Source of the DNA: Taeniopygia guttata
Lineage: Eukaryota; Chordata; Aves; Passeriformes; Estrildidae
Direction of reading: 5' to 3'
NCBI RefSeq assembly: GCF_048771995.1
Contig: NC_133030.1
Span: 62,693,501-62,757,500 of the forward strand
Length of the DNA stretch: 64,000 bases
The notes under the pieces are model-generated. The model saw nothing but the letters and a program-made list of their open reading frames with translations, did no database searches and was not told where the DNA came from. Position numbers and translations under genes: made by a program. Positions 10,926-22,326 of the stretch are shown here, piece by piece. Each line of letters starts with the position of its first letter. The stretch's first letter is position 1.

Positions 10926-12863
10926 TAACCCTTCCCTTTTCCATGTTTGTTTTTTTTTTTTCCATAGCTGAGCAATCAACACCAGCTTTTTGCCTGGGGA
11001 AAAAAACTCTGGGAGAGGAAAAAGCAGGGAAAAGCATCGCTTGCAGAAAGAGGGTTTGCTTGGGTCCATCTCTGTGAGGAGCCCACAAATGAACTGTTGC
11101 AGGTGGAGGGTTTTTCTCCATGCCTTGGATTGCTGTCAGATGTTTGGAGCTGCTGCCTGCCAGGATTGCTGGGAGCACGCTCCATGTTTGCAAACTCGTT
11201 TCAAAAACACCTTGGAATTTGCCAGGAAACAAAACTCCTCTCCAAAGAGAAACCGGACAACTGGGATGAATGCAGGCCTTTTATTCCAGCTCTGATTAAA
11301 AAAAGATAACCTGTCTTGTCATGGGGAGGGAAGTTTGTCCCTAAAGGAAAAATCAAAACATGCCCTGGCGAGGAGGGTCAGCCATATTCCCACAGAACAC
11401 CTTGGGTTTGATGGAATCGTTGTTTTCTGACAGGAAAATCACTTTCTAACAAAATACCAGCTCCTGGGAGATGGGATGTGACAGAGCCCATCCATCAGGA
11501 CCATGCCAAGGAGGAGGTGGTGCCAGGGCGTTGGGAAATTATCCCAAGTTTACCTTGGCTCCAGAAGACCCTTGCAAGTTATCCATGTGTCTCCGAGCTG
11601 ACATTTAAAAGTTGGGAGGTTCTGGCTGCCTACAGAGTTCTGATCTAATTCCATTCCTGTGTTTTCCTTGTCATGAGCTCGTTCCTGGCCTGATCCAGAG
11701 TCATATTTTCCCCGGGAACAGTTGTGTTTTGGATCTCCTCCTTGTCAGAGGCTTGTCCCAGGAGGCCTTTGAACCAGAAGGACTCTCTCCAGTTTTCAGG
11801 ACTCGCAGTGACCTCATCGTGTTTTCTCAGCGCGGATCAGAAGTCGGATGTCAAGAAAAATAAAAGTATTAATCCAAAGATTAGGTTTGCAGGGAATGTG
11901 GAAAAGCAGCAAGCTGGGAAAAACAAGCTAGAAGACATGAGAATATCAGTTCAATACCACAAGAATAAAAAAAAAAAACCCAACCCACAGACAACCTCCC
12001 CCTCAAAAAAATGTGAAGAATTCCCACAGCTTCACAGGAAGTTTGTTACGCTTGTTGTTTTCCCTTCTTAAGACTAATATTTTGATTTTTAAAACTTCTG
12101 TCATGAGCATAAGGCCACCTGCTCCATGCCCAAGAACAACCAGCTGGGTTTTCGATGCGATCCCTTTGGATGAGCCTGGTTTTGGGAGCTGCCAAACAAA
12201 CTCTGCTGAGTTCCCCACCCATGGGCACAAGGCAGGAAAGGCTGGGTTGTATCTGCATCCAGGTGCTGATTTGGGCTGGAAATTTGGAATTTGTGGAGCA
12301 GCACGAATTTTCATCCCAGCTATCAGCAAAGAGGGATGTGATGCTGCTGCTGCTTCTGCTGGGGGTGGAGATGACACAAACACCCCTGGGAAGCTCTCAA
12401 AAGTCAGCTGGGGCTGTGCAATGCTAAGCTCAGCCCAAAAAGGGGTTTTTAAAATGTTTCTGTTTAATTACGATGCTCTTCAGCGACAGCAGAGCAGGAG
12501 CAAGGGCTGCTTTTCTCTCCCCAGTCATCTCAGTGTCATCTATCTCCCAACAGTTCGTTTTAATTATGCAATTACAGTGTGTACAAAGCTTTCTGTGAGC
12601 TCCAGTGGATAATTAAAACAGATGGGGAGCTTTATGGCACCAACTCCTTTTTCTTCTTTTAATTAATGTGTTAACAGTTTATGGGCCAGCCTGTGGAGAT
12701 ATGCTCGTCAGCAGCTCTGGGGGGTCCACAAGTCCCCCTGGTGTGTGCAGCCCTGTCATGGGTGTGGAGGTGCTGTCCCAGAAGTGGTGGTGGTCACCTG
12801 AAGGTCCCCACACGCCTCATGTGTCACCTCCGTGGTGCCACTGGTGAGGCATGGACACCCTTG
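10926..12863. other. intergenic, no gene; A/T-rich block near 12.45-12.68 kb
   Basis: No gene or repeat family recognised. The 199-residue plus-strand frame at 12013-12612 has no domain, signal or splice context and is best read as chance. Its end overlaps an A/T-rich stretch (about 12440-12680) with TTTTAATTATGCAATTACAG and TTAATTAATGTGTTAACAG, which resembles conserved non-coding DNA. Confidence 0.35.
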
Positions 12864-12990
12864 AGGATGGATGATGGATGGATGGATGGATGGATGATGG
12901 ATGGATGGATGGATGGATGGATGGATGGATGGATGGATGGATGGATGGATGGATGATGGATGGATGGATGGATGGATGGGTGGATAGATG
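12864..12990. repeat. (GGAT)n tetranucleotide microsatellite
   Basis: About 30 GGAT units, broken at a few places by single GAT trinucleotides and ending in GGGTGGATAGATG. Confidence 0.95.
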
Positions 12991-13248
12991 AAAGTCTTCC
13001 AGGAATGGACAGATCTCCTGCAAGTCCAGGATAGTCCAAGCATCTCAGGAGATCATCCCAAGTCTCTACTGGAAGAGACAGTTTGTGCTGATGCAGAATC
13101 GAACAGGCATCAAATGATGCAGGTGAGAGCACCCAAAAGAAGGTGAATCCCCAAATTGCCTCAACTTAACTTGCTGAGCTCACAGAACACCCAGAATGCC
13201 AATGGTTCCTGAGGATACTGGAGAAGTTTGTGGGGTAAAAATCCACCA

Positions 13249-13675
13249 GGTTCCTAAACTCTCAAAAGCCCCATCAGAAGCCTCTGAGCTGGACAAGTGA
13301 AATGAAATATCTATCTCGGAGTGACTCTCATGGGGCAGGACGGGCTGGGAGAATCAAAGGTCTTTTCCAACCTAAACAATTCCAGGATTAATTTAATCTA
13401 TGACCAATTTCAGCAGGGCAGTGCAGGTTCTGCAGGCAGAAGTGCAAAGCCTGAGAGAAGGAAGGGAGGAAGGATTTGGAGAGCAGCTCCCAGCCCTGTG
13501 GGTGGCTGTGGGCACATTTCAGGATAATTATAATGTTTTCTAAACTGGCCCTGATTGCAGCAACAAGCACAGGGCAAATGTGGAGGACAATCCCCTCCAG
13601 CCCACCACTGGATTGGGGATAAATCCCAGAATTTCCTTGGGCTCTGTTGGGCCTCTGGGATGAGCTTCCTGAAAG
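13249..13675. repeat. duplicated segment, copy A
   Basis: 427 bp starting GGTTCCTAAACTCTCAAAAG and ending ATGAGCTTCCTGAAAG. It matches copy B at 15263-15672 in the same orientation at roughly nine bases in ten or better. The unit contains a short CR1-like scrap (GTCTTTTCCAACCTAAACAA). Copy A lacks the GC-rich tail that follows copy B. Confidence 0.85.
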
Positions 13676-15147
13676 AACAGCACTTTTGTGGGAATGTTCC
13701 CCCAGAAAAAATGCCACTTGATGCCATCTGACAGGAAAATCTCCCTGCAGAGGTTTGCTTTGTCCGAGTCCTGATGATCTTCTAGGCTTGGAGCTCCCAC
13801 CAGGAGCTCCCACACCAAGTTCTTCCTGCCAAAATCATGGCTGAGGGATGATCAGGGCTGGTCTGAGCGAGCTGGCCAGCTGAAATAATAATCCCATGGT
13901 CAAGGGGAAAACAAGGAGTTGTTCCTGAGAGCCTTAGGGTGTCATGTGGAGTTGATTTCATGATTTTTAACAGCAGAGTGGCTCTGCAGCTTCATGGAGG
14001 TGCAAAATGAAGGATGAGCCGTGCTCAGGGATGTGCACAGAGGGCAGGCAGGGCTGAAGGGGACAGGGACACACACACAGATGCTCCAGGCCAGCTTTTC
14101 CCACATCTGCAGCCCAGCTGTTGGGCCACAGCTCAGCATTGCACAGCTTTTCCAGCTGAAAAATGTTAATAGCAGGGAGAGGGACACCTCAGGGAGGGAA
14201 AGCACAGCTCAGCAGCTGCATTCCAGCACTGGGAGAAGCTTTGCATGGCACTGGAGGCATTTGGAGGTCGGGGGAATGGACTTGGAGGAAAGCATCCAAC
14301 CACAGGGATGTTCTCAGCCATGCCAAGCACGCTGTCCCCAGTGAGGGTCACTCAGCTGGGCCAGTATCAATCATCCTGTGATAAGCCCTGTCCCCCATCC
14401 CAGCTGTCCCAGTTCCCCTCCTGCCCCTCTCCAGCCACAACCCCCAGCCCTTCCATTGCACAAGGAGCTCGTTGCTACAGCAGGAATTGCAAAAACCCCC
14501 ATGGAAACTGCTTGTCTCAGCCAACCCCAAACTCCGCTGTATACACAGCATAACATTTAGTTGCTTTAAACTTGCATTTTTTGGCTCAACTCTCCTGGCC
14601 ACATCCTGAGCCCGAAAGGATTGAATTACTGAGCACAAAATAAATTCCATCTGAGCAGGCTGCAGCCCTTGTCTCCCTGAACAAAGGCTGAGGTGTTTGC
14701 TTTGCCATTTTTTTTTCCTTTTTGGAAGAAAACGGACTGATTTTGTCCACGTGGAGGGCAAGAGGCTGGGACACTGGGAAGAGCCGTGTTAGTCAGGATT
14801 CCCTGACACCAGCCAGAGCTGGAGAGACACCATCCACTGCCTCTGGATCTATCCCAGGGCTGTGATGCTACTGCCACCAGAATCCTGCTGGCAAATGTCA
14901 CCTGATGTGGCAGTGCCACCTCTCTTTGTCCCTTTCTCCTCCTTTGGAGCAGGCACCAAGAGGGGAAGACTCTGAGGGTTTGGGAAGGAGGGACAGGGCT
15001 GCTCATGGATTCTCTTTTGTCTTTAAATTGGGCAGGAGAGCGAGGGGGATGGAGAGGGAAGTAGAGAGGGGTGGCAAAAAAGAGCTGGAGGGGAACTGCA
15101 AAGGCAGACACAGCACAAAGCCTGGGCAGGGAATGATCCCAGGGATC

Positions 15148-15787
15148 CCAGCACTGCCTGGGCTGGAGGGGGTCAGGATGGGGCAGGAGGGGCTTGTCTG
15201 GACTCAGGTGTGGGATGGAAAGCTCAGCACAGCCCAGGTGGATCCCACTGATTCCCAAACAAGGTTCCTAAACTCTCAAAAGCCCCATCAGAATCCTCTG
15301 AGCTGTGAAATGAAATATCCATCTCGGAGCGACTCTCATGGGGCAGGACGGGCTGGGAGAATCAAAGGTCTTTTCCAACCTAAACAATTCCAGGATTAAT
15401 TTAATCTATGACCAACTTCAGCAGGGCAATGCAGGTTCTGCAGGCAGAAGTGCAAAGCCTGAGAGAAGGAAGGGAGGAAGGATTTGGAGAGCAGCTCCCA
15501 GCCCTGTGGGTGGCTGTGGGCACATTTCAGGATAATTATAATGTTTTCTAAACTGGCCCTGATTGCAGCAACAAGCACAGGGCAAATTGGAGGGGAATCC
15601 CCTCCAGCCCACCACTGGATTGGGGATAAATCCCAGCACTTCATTGGGCCACTGGGATGAGCTTCCTGAAAGCTCCCTGGGCCAGAGGGGGTGGGGATGG
15701 GGCAGGAGGGGCCTGTCTGGACTCGGGTATGGATTGGGGCACACAAAGCTCAGCATGGCCCAGGTGCATCCCGCTGATTCCCAAACC
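15148..15787. repeat. duplicated segment, copy B with flanking tail repeats
   Basis: Copy B itself is 15263-15672. A tail of about 110 bp (GGGGCAGGAGGGGCTTGTCT onward, ending CTGATTCCCAAAC) occurs both before it (15160-15260) and after it (15676-15787). The locus therefore reads tail, unit, tail, as expected of a tandem array with a unit of about 0.5 kb. No coding potential was recognised. Confidence 0.8.
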
Positions 15788-15826
15788 CAAAGCGAGGGTT
15801 TGCAGAAGGAATGCAGAGAGGGAAGA

Positions 15827-16199
15827 AATGGGAAGAAATGCTGATGTCTGACTCCAGTTCAGAAGGCTGAATGATTTCTTTATTATAATTATGCTACAAT
15901 ACATTAATATACTATTTAAAGGAGACACTAAAACTACAAACCTGCTTTTCTAACTTACATATCTGACTAACTCACAACTTGTGGCCTCCTCACGAGAGTC
16001 CAGCCCAGGTGGGTTGGATTGGCCATCAGGCTCAAACAATCCTCACCAGAATCCAACCAAGCAATCACCCCAGGGAAACAATTCTCCAAACACATTCCAC
16101 ATAGGAAAAACAAGGAGCAGAAAGAGAAATGTTTTCTCTTTGTTTCCTCTTTGCTCCTTTATGAAAAAATCCTGTGAGAGAGAAGATGTTCCTGCCACA
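15827..16199 (-). mobile_element. solo LTR, family 1 (ERV fossil)
   Basis: Matches the LTRs at 20545-20937, 30273-30729 and 62124-62608. Its 3' end (left) is less well preserved than in those copies. The right end carries the TGTGGCAG start when read on the minus strand. It is the most diverged of the four and so probably the oldest. No internal retroviral sequence adjoins it. Confidence 0.8.
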
Positions 16200-17361
16200 G
16201 CACGCGGCCCCAGCGCCGTCTCCAGCAGGGAATCTCCGCAGCGGGCGTGGGAAGCAGCTCCGCCAGCTCTGCCTGTCCCTGTGGCCACTCCCCACATCAT
16301 CCCCAGCCCCTGCAGAACCATCCCTGCTCTCCTCCATGGAAACACCTCCACAGGGTCTTATCCAAAGGGTCACCAGTCCCCCTGGTCCATGCTGGAATAA
16401 GCCCACCAAGAGGTGTGACCTCAAAGCAATCCCCCAAAATCTTCTTTAGACGTCCCCAGTGCTCATCTCACAGCCCCGTTCCAGCCCTGCTGAAGTGCCC
16501 TGGGAAAGGAATCTCTGGCAAGTTTTCCTTGATGAGCCCTGATTTGCCCCATGGAACCAAAATGCTTCGTGATTTGTGCAATTAATTCTCTGCTGGGGGC
16601 TCATGGACCCTTCACCTGCTCAAGGAGAGCTGCAGCTGGAGAGAAAAACTGGAGCATGTCTCTGCCCTGCATTCCTTGGGGATATTATTTATTGACTTTA
16701 CTTTTGTAGCCCTGTTTGGAGGGGGAAAAAAAGCCCAAACAGGGTTACCAGTGACACTGTGGGGTTTGTGCTTTGCTAAGGCTGTGGTGGCCACGGTTTG
16801 GTGTCACCCTCCAGCTGTCCCCACTGTCACTGTGCCTTCTCACAGCTTCCAAAGTCGGCTGGGAATACTGGGACAACGGCTGAGGATGTGGGGATGGTCT
16901 TCTGGGATTCATCACATCCTATTTGGCACAGTGGAAGGGCAGGAATCTCCTCAAGGACGGTCGTACCAAAAAGTGATGGATGCCCTAGAGCAGGACCATC
17001 CCCTGTGGGTGGGCAGAGCCACCCAAACCCTCTTGCACATCAAGGTGTGACATTCTCGCTGCTGGGGCTGAGCCACGTGGAGTGAATTCTTCCCCACACT
17101 TTCCCAAGCCTGGAATTTAATGAGGAATTAATGACCACTTAATGATTTGCACGCACGCCGTGGAGGTGGAGCAACAATCCTTTATCAACACCCTCATCTG
17201 GTCAGGAAAGTTTGGCACGGCGGTGGCTTTGATCCCAGCTCCCTGTGACTGCCACGCCCCAGCACTGGGTCACCTCCCCTGGTGTGCCATGGGATGATGG
17301 AACAGCTCCCAGTGAGCTTTTCCCAAATCACAGCATGGCAGTGACATCCTCACTTCCACAA
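16200..17361. other. intergenic, no gene recognised
   Basis: No repeat family or coding exon identified. The 124-residue frame at 16676-17050 shows no domain. Confidence 0.4.
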
Positions 17362-17710
17362 AATCCCAGAGTCACTGAATGGTTTGGGTGGGAAGGGACC
17401 CTAAAGTTCATCCAGTTCCACTCCTGCCATGGCAGGGACAACTTCCACCATCCCAGGTTGCTCCAAGCCCTGTCCAGCCTGGCCTTGGACACTTCCAGAG
17501 ACCCAGGGACAACTTCCCTGGGCACCCTGTGCCAGGGCCTCCCCACCTCACAGCCAGGAATTTCTTCCAAATATCCAAGCTAAATTTCCCATCTTCCAGT
17601 TTGAGCCCATTCCCACTTCTCTTATCATGACAGTTCCTGAAGAAGAGTCTCTCTCCAGCTCTCCTGGAGCCCCTTTAGGCCCTGGAAGGGGCTCTGAGCT
17701 CTCCTGGAGC
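17362..17710 (-). mobile_element. CR1 LINE 3' end, reverse
   Basis: AATCCCAGAGTCACTGAATG, TTGGGTGGGAAGGGACCCTA, ACTTCCACCATCCCAGGTTG, CCTCCCCACCTCACAGCCAG and CTCCTGGAGCCCCTTTAGGC follow in the order expected of a reversed CR1. The copy runs directly into the TCTTC microsatellite, whose first unit lies in the CTGGAGCTTCTC segment of the element. Confidence 0.85.
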
Positions 17711-17715
17711 TTCTC

Positions 17716-17965
17716 TCTTCTCTTCTCTTCTCTTCTCTTCTCTTCTCTTCTCTTCTCTTCTCTTCTCTTCTCTTCTCTTCTCTTCTCTTCTCTTCTCTTC
17801 TCTTCTCTTCTCTTCTCTTCTCTTCTCTTCTCTTCTCTTCTCTTCTCTTCTCTTCTCTTCTCTTCTCTTCTCTTCTCTTCTCTTCTCTTCTCTTCTCTTC
17901 TCTTCTCTTCTCTTCTCTTCTCTTCTCTTCTCTTCTCTTCTCTTCTCTTCTCTTCTCTTCTCTTC
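17716..17965. repeat. (TCTTC)50 perfect pentanucleotide microsatellite
   Basis: Fifty uninterrupted TCTTC units (250 bp), purine-rich (GAAGA) on the minus strand. It arose inside the reversed CR1 that ends just before it. The 400-residue minus-strand frame across it, rich in the repeated residues REEK, is an artefact of the array. Confidence 0.97.
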
Positions 17966-17967
17966 TC

Positions 17968-19335
17968 CAGCCCCTCCCTGGTGAGCAGGTAAGGCTGGAG
18001 AGAGGATGGCTGTGAGAGAAAAATATTTCAAATAGCAGTGGGTTCCCTCCTGTTCCTGATCCAAAGAATCTCCTTTTCCAAGCAGTGGAAACCTGTCCTT
18101 TAAAAGCAGGGCTGTTATTACAGCAAACGAGTTTGCAAACAAGGATGAGAAAAACAAACAAACCCAAGTGCCAGCCCTCCCTCTTGCCATGGAAAGAAGG
18201 AAAACAGCAACTCGCTGTGGCCTGTGGCCTCCATCCCATCCCCCTGGAGCCACAGCCACAATTCCAGTAACTCCAGCTCTCCCAGGGGCCTCGTGCCATC
18301 ACCCCATCCCAAAATCTGTCAGCGCTGGGAGCAGGGCTCTGCTTGCTCCGTGCCTGTGTCCTGCAGGGCTGGCACAGGGTGAGCTCCAGCTCAGCACTGG
18401 GACAGGAAAAACCCTCCATGGAAGCAGAGGAAGGATGAGGGACCTTCTCAACAGAGGGGTTTTCTAAAATACCAACACAATCAAATACCCACTGCCATCC
18501 AGCACAGCCAACACCCCACAACCGAAATCTTGGGATAAAACGGGAAAGTTCATCCATTGAATAATGGGATTCTCCTCTAGGGAGAGACAGTTTGGTGTCT
18601 CCTCTGACCCCACAGCCATGGGACTGATCTGTTGTCCTCAGGGCTTGGCTTTTCCCCAGTCCCAGCAGCAGACACAGCACGAGGTCGGGATGCACCCCGG
18701 GAATCCGGGAGCTGGGAAGCTCCAGAGGAATCTTCTGGCAGCCCCAGCAGGAGGGAGGGAGGGAGTGAGGGAGCAGCCCAGCTGCAGACACATTCTGAGC
18801 ACACAAAAGCATCGCCTGACCCCTCATTATCCACGTCTGAGGAGCTGGTGCATATTAAAATAATCCCTTCAAAGAGACTGGAGCAGACAAGCACTGAAGT
18901 ATTGATGAGCCAGGCTGGCACAGGGATTGATCTTGATGGGTTTGTGGATTTTATTAAGGACTTTAGCGAGGACACCCAGCACACAAACACATCCCCCTCA
19001 CTGGGCTCTGAGGGTTCCCCATCCCTCAGGGTGAGGCAAAGGTCCCCTGATCTGACCCCAGGCTGCTTCTGCCTCATCTGGTGCTCCCAGAGCCTTGGAA
19101 ACAGAGGAGCAAACAAGAGATAAGGGTAGAATTTGATGCTGCAGATAAACAACAACTAAAATCAGAGGGGGGAAAAAAGCAAAGCCTCAAATAAGATTCC
19201 AGCTCTGCCTCCTCTGGGTTTTTTCATGCAACACCATGGAAATCCCCCACATTCCCATCTTTATGTCTCTCCTCCTCCTAAAGCCAGGACAACCTTTGCT
19301 CCAGCAGAGCATCTCAGCACCCCGGAGAGGTTCTC
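17968..19335. other. intergenic, no confirmed gene
   Basis: A plus-strand frame at 18632-19123 contains a protein-like stretch around 18830-18980 (residues TSEELVHIKIIPSKRLEQTS), but I know no matching family, and the minus strand is also open here. No splice-flanked exon could be defined. Confidence 0.3.
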
Positions 19336-19530
19336 ACCACTCCAATGGAAAAGGTTCTTCCCCCAGAGGTGCTGGCACTGCCCAGGGAATGGGCACAGCC
19401 CCGAGGCTCCCAGAGCTGCCAGGGATGCCCAGGTGGGATTGCTGGGGCAGAGCCAGGAGCTGGACTCTGATTTTTGGGGGCCCCTTCCAGGTGAGGATAT
19501 CCTACATTCTATAATTCCACGATTCCATGA
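19336..19530 (+). mobile_element. CR1-related 3' fragment
   Basis: CCCAGAGGTGCTGGCACTGC, GGGAATGGGCACAGCC and CCAGGGATGCCCAGGTGGGA, with a TTCTATAATTCCACGATTCC tail. The same variant recurs at 61485-61725. Confidence 0.65.
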
Positions 19531-20467
19531 CCCTGACCCAGTGCAGCTCTGCTCTGCTCTCCTCCAGAATTCCTCTCCTGATACAGATCAGAGAGTTTTC
19601 AGGACTCTGCTGAGGCTTGCTGTGTCTTGTTTCCAGGCTGGCTTGTGTCTGCTCCCCTGGCTGGGCTCCACAGAAATACAGATGGGGATCAGGAAGGGTT
19701 TAAAGTGACCCCCAGTCCTGCCTGCAGATAAGCCATGGCTTAGGGGGGAGCCTTGCCAGTCCCACAACTCCTGGGCACTGACAAATATTGAAATCTCTGA
19801 AAACTTCAGCACGAGCCCAAATCATCTTCACGTGCTCATTTTAGGGGCAGAGAGGGAGCAGCTGCACAAATCCCTCAGGAACCTGCAGCAGGATCTCCCC
19901 TCTTTGTGCTCCTGCTCCTCTTTCTCCAAGCAAACACTGCCCCATCCCATGGGACCTCCCCATCCTCACATCTGGGAGAACGAGGAGGCAAAGAAATAAA
20001 TGCCCATTATTTTCATGATTTCTTCAGTGCCTGGATTGTCCTTTTCTCCTCCTATGTTTTTTTCCAAGTCACATCTCCATCTCACTTGGTTCCTCGGGAG
20101 CAAAGCTCTTCCAGCAAGGCCATGTGGAAGCACCCTAGGACACCCTAGCACCCCACATCCCCCCAGAGCTGCAGCCCCCCAGTTAGCAGGTGACTCCTTC
20201 CAGCTCCTTAGCCAACCTCTGATCCCTGCCCTTGTAAATCCTGGGAATTCACCCATGGAGCAGCTGGAATGAGGCCGCCAGGGGCTGCTCTGCCTCACCA
20301 TGGACAGCCCCAAAAACATGGGAAGAGCCCAGAAGCACTGTGAGCAGTGATTTCCAGCCTGGCTGCTGCTCCCTGCCACCTCCAAGGTGACTCTGGCTGT
20401 GCAGGGAGGAAATTTATGGGGCCAGAGCTCTTTCCTCCCACACCTGAACTGTCCTGGGAGTGACACA

Positions 20468-21300
20468 GAGCTGTGGAAGGCCAGGGCTGGAAGGGACCTT
20501 AAGGATGCCCCAGTCCCACTCCTGCCATGGGCAGGGACACCTTCTATTGTAAGTGCTGGCAAACCCAATGGGAAGAAGTGCTGATGTCTGACTCAGTTCA
20601 GAAGTTTGAATTATTTCTTTATTATAACTATGCTAAAATACATCAATATACTATATAAAAGGAGGATATTAAAACTACATACTGCTTTCTCTGACTCTAA
20701 CTCTCCCACAACTCGTGACATTCCCCCTCTAGTCCAGCCCCAGGTGGGTTGGATTGGCCATCAGGCTCAAACAATCCTCACCAGAATCCAACCAAGCAAT
20801 CACCACAGGTAAACAATTCTCCAAACACATTCCACATGGGAAAAACAAGGAGCAGAAATAGAAATTGTTTTCTCTTTCATTTCTCTCTGTGCGCCGCTAT
20901 GAAAAATCCTGAGAGGGAGAGAAATGTGCTTGCCACAACCTTCCACTATCCCAGCTTGCTCCAAGCCCTGGCCAACCTGGCCTTGGGCACTGCCAGGGAT
21001 CCAGGGGCAGCCACAGCTGCTCTGGCAATTCCAGCCCAGCCAGGAATTCCCAATTCCCAATCTCCCACCCATCCCTGCCCTCTGGCACTGGGAGCCATTC
21101 CCTGGGTCCTGTCCCTCCATCCCTTGTCCCCAGTCCCTCTCCAGCTCTCCTGGAGCCCCTTCAGGCCCTGCAAGGGGCTCTGAGCTCTCCCTGGAGCTTC
21201 TCCTCTCCAGGGGAACATTCCCAACTCTCCCAGCCTGGATCCAGCCCTTGGAGCAGCTCCGTGGCCCTTCCTGGACTCATCCCAACAATTCCCTGCCCTG
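20468..21300 (-). mobile_element. CR1 LINE 3' region split by a solo LTR
   Basis: The left part (20468-20544) ends ...GGGCAGGGACACCTTC and the right part resumes at 20938 with ACCTTCCACTATCCCAGCTT. Together they form one reversed CR1 3' region that runs on to the AACATTCCCAACTCTCCCAG segment. The LTR at 20545-20937 landed inside it, so the CR1 is the older insertion. Confidence 0.9.
20545..20937 (-). mobile_element. solo LTR, family 1, with 6-bp TSD (ERV fossil)
   Basis: 393 bp. In sense it starts TGTGGCAAGCACATTTCTC and ends CACTTACAATA, and is flanked by the 6-bp duplication ACCTTC (20539-20544 and 20938-20943). A TATA-like TTTTATATAG and a polyadenylation region (ATAATAAAGA) are visible in sense. 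The 6-bp duplication suits class II (ERVK-like) integrases; this is inference. It holds only two GGTTGGATTGG-type pentamers. Confidence 0.92.
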
Positions 21301-21924
21301 TGTAGGAAAGCAGGGAGCCTGTGATGGATCACACACAGCTCATGGCCGTGGTCTGGCAGCTCCAAGCAGGGTGCTGCATTCCCAGACGTGGTTTCCTCTC
21401 CCCGTTCCATGACTCCACGACTCTTCTCCTGGGCTGCATTTGAACCCCTCAGCCCTGGGGCCATGGAGGATGAAGTGATTCAGATCTCAGCATCAGGACT
21501 CAGAGGGACGTTTGCAATTCAGAGCAGCTCCAAGACTCTGAGAGTCTCAATTGGGAAGTGGGAGAGGGCAAAATGCGAGACACAGCATCGGTGACAGGGA
21601 CAAACACAGCTCTGAGTGTTCAGCCAGCTGGATCAAAGCAGTGACACCTTCAGAGCTTCAGCCCCCACCATTCCCACCAGGAATTCACCTCCATGGGGGA
21701 TACAGGTGCCCCATGGGATGCTGCAGAGCTGGAGGAGATGTGCAAGGGTGGGTGTGGAAATCCAGAGCTTCCCTCTGGCTGCCCTGGGACCCTGGCAGGG
21801 GTCAGGAACCCCCCTGGACAGAGCCCCCAGAGACACTGGCTGTGATCTCTGTCCATGGAAAAGAGTTTTCAATCTTACAGGATGAATTACCAGCTCTGAG
21901 TGTTTGATATCAGTAATAATTAAG

Positions 21925-22326
21925 TGTGCCACGGGTGCAAAAGTAAAATTTTAGGGTTCTAGATGAGGGGTTCAGAGGGGACAAGATGGAGGAAATTGGG
22001 TGTGTCTTGTCCTTTTTCTCCTTCTTCATGCCCTCCATGTTTCACTGTGGTGTTGGCATTTTTCTGTTGGTTTAGGCTGGGGACACACTGTCCAACGTAG
22101 GTGACAGATATTGGCACGTTCTTGTAAATCCAGCACAGGTAGTTTGTGGTATTTAATGTTTGTACCATCCCACTGAGGGCAGAGCCCCACACGCTGCCCT
22201 GCAGGACAGAGCTGCGGCAGGGCAGCAGAACATGTTAGAGATAAACAGAATAAACAACCTTGAAACAGCACAGACCAATTATGGCTTCTGCTTTGGCAGC
22301 GGGGCTGACAGACAGAGACTTTTACA
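21925..22326 (+). mobile_element. solo LTR, family 2 (ERV fossil)
   Basis: About 400 bp starting TGTGCCACGGGTGCAAAAGT and ending GAGACTTTTACA. It has an AATAAA signal within GAACATG...AGAATAAACAACC near 22250, and TG...CA termini. No clear target-site duplication and no internal retroviral sequence. The termini and the signal in the expected position support an LTR; the family name is not known to me. Confidence 0.7.

Noticed and set aside
17625-18827. 400-residue minus-strand open frame
   Set aside because: About 85 residues are the translated TCTTC microsatellite, and the rest is stop-poor intergenic and CR1 sequence without domain or splice structure.
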